Source: SYFY01 sp043719475 (GTDB taxonomy: Bacteria; Pseudomonadota; Gammaproteobacteria; Pseudomonadales; Azotimanducaceae). From it: a stretch of 29,658 nucleotides of DNA. The stretch is from positions 1 to 29,658 of the forward strand of contig JAYSTS010000396.1 in NCBI GenBank assembly GCA_043719475.1. Reading direction: 5' to 3'. Positions 24,664 through 29,658 of the stretch are shown here, piece after piece. The number at the start of each line of letters is the position of its first letter. The stretch's first letter is position 1. The notes under the pieces were generated by a model that saw nothing but the letters and a program-made list of their open reading frames with translations, searched no databases and was not told the origin of the DNA. Both the position numbers and the translations under genes were made by a program.

Positions 24664-25230
24664 TTACAAACACCCCGTCGGATCCACATTACGGGAAACG
24701 CAGGCTCGGGGAAAACAACTACCGCCCGGATACTGTCTGCATCGCTGGGAATTCCTGCGCACTCGCTGGACACCATCGTCTGGCGACCTCACTGGGAAAA
24801 AGCGTCTCCTGCAGAACGGCTGATAGCCGAGAGTGATCTGACAAGTCAGTCCACATGGATAATCGAAGGGGTGTCAGATCACGTGCGGAAGGCCGCTGAC
24901 CTTACGATCTATCTTGATCTACCCCGTCACCAATGCCTGCGAAGAGCGCTTCGACGCTCAATGCGTTTTATAAGGACTCAGCGCCCAGAGTTCCCGCGCG
25001 ATTGTCCGGAGTGGAAAATCCTGCCAACACTCGCCAGGATCATCTGGCGCTTTCCGAAGCTGGTTGGGTATAAAATAGAGCAGGAAGCTGCGCGAGACCC
25101 AGAAAAATACTGGGCCATTCGCTCAGACAAGGACATCGACACACTGCTGAAAACAGCAGGCACCACGGGGTGCCTGCTCACACCGTTGCCTCGTGCTTCA
25201 GTCGACTCGCGCGGCAGCGTACCCGGATAG
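24619..25230 (+). CDS. P-loop NTPase of the adenylate-kinase/FlaR-like (AAA_18) type
   Basis: A protein of up to 203 residues. Walker A is GNAGSGKTT (residues 26-34 from ATG 24619). The later motifs LDTIVWRPHWEKAS and WIIEGVSD are the typical marks of the topology-modulation/FlaR-like P-loop family, with YLDLP as the Walker B-like strand. TTG 24652 is an alternative start, since the first eleven residues lie over the VOC remnant; neither start has a good ribosome site. The last 11 residues overlap the convergent MaoC gene and look antisense in origin. The substrate is unknown; such proteins are predicted nucleotide or small-molecule kinases. Confidence 0.78.
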   Translation: MDMYCVFRRIKLKRSLQTPRRIHITGNAGSGKTTTARILSASLGIPAHSLDTIVWRPHWEKASPAERLIAESDLTSQSTWIIEGVSDHVRKAADLTIYLDLPRHQCLRRALRRSMRFIRTQRPEFPRDCPEWKILPTLARIIWRFPKLVGYKIEQEAARDPEKYWAIRSDKDIDTLLKTAGTTGCLLTPLPRASVDSRGSVPG

Positions 25231-25605
25231 AACGACTGCATCGTTCTGATTGCGGGTTTCCACGACCAGATTGACGATGCCCTTCTCCACACTTTCCACC
25301 GTTGCCGTCGAATGCAGTGTGTCACCGGGCCATACTTGGCTTGTGAATCGAACGCCGTACTTGGTCAGTCGCCCATCACCCACATAATTGGTGAGCATTC
25401 GACCGGTCATGCCCATGGTCAGCATGCCGTGCGCGAAAACCGAAGGATACTTCGCGATCTGAGTCGAAAATATTTCATCGGTATGGAGCGGGTTGTAATC
25501 GCCTGAGGTTCCCGCGTACATAACGAGCTGGGTACGCTTCAGATCTTCGACCAGACATTCGGTGTAGGTGTCGCCAATCTTCAGCTGACTTGCTTTGAGT
25601 GCCAT
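25198..25605 (-). CDS. MaoC-type hot-dog dehydratase subunit (R-hydratase-like)
   Basis: A 135-residue hot-dog protein starting at ATG 25605 with AAGGAG 7 bases upstream. The hydratase-2 motif is GDYNPLH (35-41, with D36 and H41), followed by SVFAHGMLTMGMTG. These residues catalyse hydration of trans-2-enoyl-CoA. It follows the second MaoC gene by 10 bp on the same strand. I infer that the two form a heteromer like the split HadAB-type or FAS1-like dehydratases. The shorter frames upstream of this start are not supported. Confidence 0.9.
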   Translation of the reverse strand: MALKASQLKIGDTYTECLVEDLKRTQLVMYAGTSGDYNPLHTDEIFSTQIAKYPSVFAHGMLTMGMTGRMLTNYVGDGRLTKYGVRFTSQVWPGDTLHSTATVESVEKGIVNLVVETRNQNDAVVLSGYAAARVD

Positions 25606-25615
25606 TTTTTTCTCC

Positions 25616-26122
25616 TTACTTCGAATCGACCGGGCGTTCCGTACGAACGCCAACTCCGCGCGCCGTGATGACAAGCTCACCGTGCTGGTCGCGGTACTCG
25701 GTTACCGTTTCGGTGAACACCAGTTTGCCACTTCGCTTGCCCTCCTTTTCCCAGGTTTTGCCTGGCAACTGAGTGGCTTTGAGAATGTCACCTGGTTTGA
25801 TGTGCCGGTGATATTCGAAGTGCTGCTCGGCATGCAATCCGCCACCCCCACCACCACCACCGCCGCCACCGCTCGCAGGTTCCCGTTTTACGCCGGTTGG
25901 TTCCTTGCCGGAACCGAACCATGCCTGGCCCGTTTTTGGTCGCAGAAAATAGTTGGGATCGAACTGGGCGCTTGATTGAGCAAACGTTGGCGGCGCAATA
26001 ATGTGTCCCACCTCGGTGCCCTTGGCGTAGTTCTCGTCGTAGTAGATCTGGTTGTCGTCGGCGACAGAGCGCGCAAACATCATGATGTGCGTCGCTTCCA
26101 CCGGAAATCTGTCCACAGCCAT
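25616..26122 (-). CDS. MaoC N-terminal-type hot-dog protein with an internal 11-Gly tract
   Basis: A 168-residue protein starting at ATG 26122 with AGGGGG 5 bases upstream. It shows the non-catalytic dehydratase-N layout (FARSVADDNQIYYDENYA and later PPTFAQSS), and the catalytic D/H pair is not evident. Residues encoded at 25838-25870 are eleven consecutive Gly, between the two halves of the hot-dog. The pairing with the following R-hydratase-like subunit is as in two-subunit dehydratases. The third gene, a crotonase, lies 61 bp upstream. The Gly tract looks like slippage in a repeated GGT sequence and may vary between strains. Confidence 0.85.
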   Translation of the reverse strand: MAVDRFPVEATHIMMFARSVADDNQIYYDENYAKGTEVGHIIAPPTFAQSSAQFDPNYFLRPKTGQAWFGSGKEPTGVKREPASGGGGGGGGGGGLHAEQHFEYHRHIKPGDILKATQLPGKTWEKEGKRSGKLVFTETVTEYRDQHGELVITARGVGVRTERPVDSK

Positions 26123-26182
26123 GTTTTCCCCCTGTTGTATCAATTGAACAGGGGGCTAGTGTCGCCCAAATACCGGGCGCCG

Positions 26183-26959
26183 TCAGCGCCCTTTGAATTC
26201 CGGTGGCCGTTTCTCGAGGAACGCGGTGATCCCTTCGATCTTGTCCTCGGTCTGAACCAGGGCACCCTGGGCGTACTTTTCAAACATGAGAGCCCCGGCG
26301 AGACTCGCTTCCATGCCGAAGTGAACCATGGCCTTCATGGTTCGGGGCACAAACGGAGCAAAGGTTGCCAGGTGATCGGCCATACGCTGAGCTTCGGCCA
26401 GCAGTTCCTCCATCGGGACGATGCGCGTCACGAGGCCAATGGCCAAAGCGCGTTCAGCGCCAATTGGATCGCCCATGAGCATCATCTCCATACCCCAACC
26501 ACGACCAACAACACGTGGCAGGCGTGCACAGGCTCCGCCACCGGGAATGATGCCAAGCTTGCCTTCAGGTGTTGCAAATCGGGCGTGCGGAACACAGATG
26601 CGCAGGTCGCAACCAAGCGCAACTTCGAGCCCACCACCCATACAGATGCCATTGATCGCAGCTATGGTCGGTTTTGGTGTGCGTTCAAGCTGGTCGGCCA
26701 ACCCTTGAATGATTGGATCGAGCGCTTTTTTCAAATCACGGTGCAGTACTTCGGAAAGGTCCGAACCCGACGCAAACGCCCTATCGCCCGCGCCGGTAAT
26801 CGTAATCACCCGCACCAGATCATCTGCAGCCGCAACCCGGACCGCATGCTGCAACTCATCCAGCGTCGCCAGTGAGATGGCGTTGTGCTTGTCAGCCCGA
26901 TTGATGGTAACGAGGGCCATAGGCCCACGCAGTTCATAGAGGATATTGGCGTAGTCCAC
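26183..26959 (-). CDS. Enoyl-CoA hydratase (crotonase) family protein
   Basis: A 258-residue protein starting at GTG 26959 with a modest GGAACGAG site. Both catalytic acids are present: E112 (GGGLEVALGCDL) and E132 (FATPEGKLGIIPGGGA). The oxyanion loop ASGSDLSE is also clear, and the length is normal. This combination supports 2-enoyl-CoA hydration in beta-oxidation. It is upstream of the two MaoC genes on the same strand and probably in one operon with them, giving two different hydratase types together. Confidence 0.91.
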   Translation of the reverse strand: MDYANILYELRGPMALVTINRADKHNAISLATLDELQHAVRVAAADDLVRVITITGAGDRAFASGSDLSEVLHRDLKKALDPIIQGLADQLERTPKPTIAAINGICMGGGLEVALGCDLRICVPHARFATPEGKLGIIPGGGACARLPRVVGRGWGMEMMLMGDPIGAERALAIGLVTRIVPMEELLAEAQRMADHLATFAPFVPRTMKAMVHFGMEASLAGALMFEKYAQGALVQTEDKIEGITAFLEKRPPEFKGR

Positions 26960-27019
26960 GATTGGTCTCGTTCCGAAGGCCCAGCGGGCGGAATTGACGG
27001 ACCTGATGGCCCGCCCGAA

Positions 27020-27106
27020 TCAGTCGCGGGATTGTAGACGTTCAGTCAGCTTTTTCAGCTTTGAATCAAGCTTGTCGCCTACTTGCGTCGCGAGTTCATC
27101 CTTCAC
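27020..27106 (-). CDS. Putative 28-residue basic/acidic microprotein coupled to DUF2959
   Basis: A GTG that overlaps the stop of the DUF2959 gene (GTGA) opens a frame encoding MKDELATQVGDKLDSKLKK, continuing LTERLQSRD. It is strongly amphipathic and charged, with a plausible single helix. No homologue is recognised and no ribosome site is independent of coupling. It could equally be an antiphase frame without meaning. Confidence 0.3.
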   Translation of the reverse strand: MKDELATQVGDKLDSKLKKLTERLQSRD

Positions 27107-27759
27107 GCGGAACCCGCTGCCGATAGATCCTTGAGAAACATCTGCGACTTGCGGATCGACTCTTCCATCTCCACGATCAATCGTCCCACCTCGCCTTCGA
27201 TCATCTTCAGCTCTCCACGAAGCGAGGAGATCGCCTGCGCATTGAGGTTGTGCTTGAGATAGAGCACCTGGTCGTTGAACACAGTCAGCACAGGCTGCAT
27301 TCGCGACTCGGCACGGCGCATGGAGGCAATCAGACCTTGGTAGGCAGCCTGCGAACTCTGTAGTTGCCGTCGACTGTCTGCCTGCATTCTGGCGTTGGAG
27401 ATTTGCTGGATTTCCGCTTCCCACTCTTCGAACAAGTCGCTGGACACGGCGTCGACTGCCTCAACGCGGCCATGCACAGCCTCGGCTCGCGATTGCGCGT
27501 CATCGTAAGCCGCCTGCAACTCGCTGTAGGCGTCTTTCAGCGGACCGGATTGGGTGCTGGCCACAGCCTCAAAACGCTCGAGTACAGATCGGAATTCTTC
27601 CTTCGCATCTTCTTGCGAGGCCATGGCCGCCTCAACACGATCGCGCAGGATGTCCCGTTTGTGCACGCCCAGTTTTTCCCAGGCGCCGTAGTAGGCAGTA
27701 TCACAACCCGAGGTCACTGCCAGCGCCAGAAACAGCACCCATATGCTCGCTTTTGACAA
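27103..27759 (-). CDS. DUF2959 family lipoprotein
   Basis: A 218-residue protein. I prefer TTG 27759 as start because GGAGGAC lies 5 bases upstream; TTG 27771 would include that site in the coding region. The N-terminus is a lipoprotein signal ending in VTSGC (Cys at about residue 19). The mature part has the family signature AYYGAWEKLGVHKRDILRDRVEAA, followed by long helices with heptad character and VLYLKHNLNAQAI near the end. DUF2959 proteins are common in gammaproteobacteria and their function is unknown. It follows the OmpA-like gene, with a terminator hairpin between. Confidence 0.9.
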   Translation of the reverse strand: MSKASIWVLFLALAVTSGCDTAYYGAWEKLGVHKRDILRDRVEAAMASQEDAKEEFRSVLERFEAVASTQSGPLKDAYSELQAAYDDAQSRAEAVHGRVEAVDAVSSDLFEEWEAEIQQISNARMQADSRRQLQSSQAAYQGLIASMRRAESRMQPVLTVFNDQVLYLKHNLNAQAISSLRGELKMIEGEVGRLIVEMEESIRKSQMFLKDLSAAGSA

Positions 27760-27767
27760 TTGTCCTC

Positions 27768-27801
27768 CCAAATAAACAAAGGCCGCTCAAGAGCGGCCTT
27801 T
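27768..27801 (-). terminator. Intrinsic terminator of the ompA-like gene
   Basis: AAAGGCCGCTC-AA-GAGCGGCCTTT is a perfect 11-bp stem with a 2-base loop (27778-27801), followed on the minus strand by the T-rich TTTGTTTATTT. It lies 22 bases after the OmpA-like stop and immediately before the DUF2959 start. Some read-through into DUF2959 is possible since no separate promoter is evident. Confidence 0.85.
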
Positions 27802-27822
27802 GTGATCATCGATCAGAACGAA

Positions 27823-29022
27823 TCAGTTCGTTCCGTTGGAGATCTTCGCAGACACCCGTCGGTTGTGCTGCCGTCCTTCATCCGTCTCGTTGGTGTCGAT
27901 TGGCGTGGACTCACCAAATCCTTTGGAGGACAGACGATCACGGGAAACACCACCCTGATTCACCATGTAGTCCATGACACTGCCCGCACGCCGTTCGGAC
28001 AACGCCTGGTTATAGGCATCGGATCCGCGGCTGTCAGTATGACCTTCGACTACGGCAACCGATCCTAGGTATTGCTTCATGAAGGCGGTCACTTCGTCGA
28101 TTTCGCTGTGATGCGCCGGACGTAGTTGTGACGAGTCAAAATCAAACTCCAGGTTCAGATCGATGGTGACCGTTTCCTGCAGTGCCTCAGGACACCCTTT
28201 TTCGTCGACCTTCACGCCGGCAGGTGTATTGGGGCAGGCATCCATATAGTCAGGAACGCCATCACCGTCGCTGTCAGGCGGGCAACCACGCGCATCCACA
28301 GCCACGCCAGCCGGGGTTCCGGGGCAAGCGTCAGCACTGTCAACCACGCCGTCGCCATCGCTGTCGAGTTCACAGCCGTCCGGCCCTACAGTGGTGCCGG
28401 GAGGTGTGTTCGGGCACTTGTCATCTGCGTCAGCAACACCGTCACCATCAGCATCCTTGATTCCTGCCACACCACCCAGGTCACCCAGGAACGCAGTCAG
28501 GCCAACGAACATGAATGGCTGCAGATCCTTGTGATCTGGCGAGTAGTTCATACGGACGTCACCGCGCAGCGACAGGCGCTCGGTCAAGGTGCGGAAAACA
28601 CCGACACCAGCGTTGATCTGTGTGTCCTTTTCTTTGCCACGTACGTTGTCAAATTCGATCGCTGTACGACCAGCACCAGCAAGAACGAACGGCTGCCATG
28701 CACCTTCTGTCTTGATGCGATACAGAACGTCGACCCAGAAGAGATCCGCATTATCGTCACCCGAGCCACCCGGCAGCGAGTAATCGAGCTTGGCACGGCC
28801 AAGGAGCAGTTCGAGATTGATGTGGTCCGAAGCCTGATAACCAAGGACTACACCGCCACCGAGTTCGGCATCATCGATACCAATTTCGGCACGCTTTGGC
28901 GCCTGGTAGTACATCAGACCGGGGCTCAAGTACACACTACCCTGATCGCCGGCAACGGCGTTTGTTGACCAGAGCAGGCTGGCCATAGCGAGCGTGAACA
29001 GGACTTTAATACCCTGCTTCAT
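27823..29022 (-). CDS. OmpA-family outer membrane protein with TSP3 repeats
   Basis: A 399-residue protein starting at ATG 29022, with AAGGAGAG 9 bases upstream; the longer frame has no such site. Residues 1-24 are a signal peptide (cleavage after AVA). Residues about 28-205 form an OmpA-like eight-stranded barrel. Three calcium-binding thrombospondin-type-3 repeats (DADGDGVADADDKCPNTPPG and variants) span about 207-285. An OmpA_C peptidoglycan-binding domain follows, with LEFDFDSSQLRP and VVEGHTDSRGSDAYNQALS. Such proteins tether the outer membrane to peptidoglycan. A promoter and a terminator frame the gene. Confidence 0.94.
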   Translation of the reverse strand: MKQGIKVLFTLAMASLLWSTNAVAGDQGSVYLSPGLMYYQAPKRAEIGIDDAELGGGVVLGYQASDHINLELLLGRAKLDYSLPGGSGDDNADLFWVDVLYRIKTEGAWQPFVLAGAGRTAIEFDNVRGKEKDTQINAGVGVFRTLTERLSLRGDVRMNYSPDHKDLQPFMFVGLTAFLGDLGGVAGIKDADGDGVADADDKCPNTPPGTTVGPDGCELDSDGDGVVDSADACPGTPAGVAVDARGCPPDSDGDGVPDYMDACPNTPAGVKVDEKGCPEALQETVTIDLNLEFDFDSSQLRPAHHSEIDEVTAFMKQYLGSVAVVEGHTDSRGSDAYNQALSERRAGSVMDYMVNQGGVSRDRLSSKGFGESTPIDTNETDEGRQHNRRVSAKISNGTN

Positions 29023-29104
29023 GTTGATTTCTCTCCTTCGTGACACTGTGCTGAATAGCATTACAGAAAATTTCCCGAAACGACTAAGGCCGGGGGCAGG
29101 CGGC

Positions 29105-29136
29105 ATTATAGCCACAGCAAGCCGGAAAGCAGTCAA
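29105..29136 (-). promoter_or_regulatory. Probable promoter of the ompA-like gene
   Basis: On the minus strand a perfect TATAAT (29105-29110) lies about 82 bases before the start codon, leaving a leader of roughly 75 bases. A TTGACT (29131-29136) lies 20 bases further upstream, which is longer than the usual 17. The -10 is convincing; the -35 is doubtful. Confidence 0.5.
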
Positions 29137-29259
29137 TTTCGATACTTGCCCAACTCCAGGGATTGTAAAAGTGCCATCAACTTTATCGCGGATGGCTCCA
29201 TATCCCGCTCGCGTTTGGACAATATTCTTTGATCGCAGTAACGATCAGCAGAACAGCTA

Positions 29260-29472
29260 ATGACGCACGTTACCCTCAACCCAGATGCAACTCGGCGAGA
29301 GCTCATCGAGGAGTGGCTGGTTTGGCAATCGAACAGACCATCGTACCAACGGCTGTTCTTCAATTTTCACGAACAGGTGGTGCGGCTCGACCCAAGGTTC
29401 AACCACTTTTCCCGGCTGGATTCCCTGGCCATACTCAATACGCAGGAAGGTTTGATTAACCTTAACAGATAA
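29260..29472 (+). CDS. Small hypothetical protein, possibly truncated
   Basis: A 70-residue frame with a weak ribosome site. The composition is natural-looking for a protein, with Trp, Tyr and Phe dispersed (LIEEWLVWQSNRPSYQRLFF, then EQVVRLDPRF). I do not recognise a family. The stop falls at the start of repeat copy E, so a longer gene may have been cut by the repeat. Function unknown. Confidence 0.4.
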   Translation: MTHVTLNPDATRRELIEEWLVWQSNRPSYQRLFFNFHEQVVRLDPRFNHFSRLDSLAILNTQEGLINLNR

Positions 29473-29473
29473 A

Positions 29474-29658
29474 AATTACGCAATCGAAAATGCTGCGCAG
29501 GGTATTTAAGAGCTGCGGAACGATTGACCGGAGATCAGGTCGGTATTGCAGCGGAAATCAAACCGTAAGGTCACAACCCATGAAGTTGGGAGACCCAGTC
29601 ATGAGACGTCGAGTAGAAGCACCCTGTGGGAGATCTCCCGATCGCGAACCGTTGGTTC
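29474..29658 (+). repeat. Dispersed composite repeat, copy E (runs off window)
   Basis: A plus-orientation copy starting near AATTACGCAATCGAAAATGC. It continues through GAAATCAAACCGTAAGGTCA and GAGACGTCGAGTAGAAGCAC to a REP at 29626-29646 (GTGGGAGATCTCCCGATCGC). It lacks the 55 bp insertion of copy B. It is truncated by the window end just as the CGAACCGTTGGTT segment begins. Confidence 0.78.

Noticed and set aside
25838..25870. CCACCACC repeat considered as a minisatellite or CRISPR-like array
   Set aside because: It is a triplet run within a coding frame encoding Gly, without spacers.
25976..26875. 299-residue plus-strand frame opposite the crotonase
   Set aside because: The minus-strand crotonase has both catalytic acids and a normal length, and the plus-strand frame shows nothing recognisable.

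Overview
The window looks like a piece of chromosome from a gammaproteobacterium, probably uncultured or environmental. The evidence is a DUF2959 lipoprotein, a Kef-type antiporter, an OmpA/TSP3 porin-like protein, and REP-type palindromes with a GTGGGAG/GCAGGAG head like those of Pseudomonas and Xanthomonas relatives. The lineage is an inference. I see no rRNA, tRNA, CRISPR array, prophage or transposase gene.

Layout. 1-2548: end of a Kef-type antiporter, then a cupin and a VOC-fold protein on the minus strand. 2549-3502: a gene graveyard holding an acyltransferase-3 stump, a diverged copy of the sulP leader and a dispersed repeat. 3503-8111: a large 2OG-Fe(II) oxygenase (minus), a DUF4143 ATPase and a frameshifted APH(6)-like kinase. 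8288-11184: a SulP transporter and an LLM-class flavin/F420 oxidoreductase. 11305-13137 (minus): a Tat-exported Fe/Mn superoxide dismutase followed by an ATP-grasp protein. Upstream of the latter is a fragment of a second LLM gene. 13343-15026 (minus): a crotonase coupled to an alpha/beta hydrolase. 15444-21990 (plus): an apparent operon of M20 amidohydrolase, APH-fold kinase, acyl-CoA dehydrogenase, crotonase and a hybrid histidine kinase. 21959-22555 (minus): a stand-alone ClpP-like peptidase. 22624-24254 (plus): an HSL-type esterase overlapping an SDR. 24255-25230: a repeat copy, a VOC gene stump and a small P-loop kinase. 25198-26959 (minus): crotonase and two MaoC hot-dog proteins. 27020-29022 (minus): OmpA/TSP3 protein, a hairpin terminator and a DUF2959 lipoprotein. 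The end holds a small ORF and another repeat copy.

Taken together, much of the window is catabolic acyl-CoA chemistry. It has three crotonases, an acyl-CoA dehydrogenase, a MaoC pair, an SDR, two hydrolases, an amidohydrolase and an LLM oxidoreductase. This set suits breakdown of branched, cyclic or hydroxylated acids; the substrate cannot be read from sequence.

The most noteworthy non-gene structure is a dispersed composite repeat present at five places in both orientations. It joins a unique arm of about 150 bp to inverted REP palindromes (a BIME-like element). Around the repeats lie gene remnants (acyltransferase, sulP leader, VOC), with a fourth (LLM) elsewhere, pointing to active local duplication and decay.
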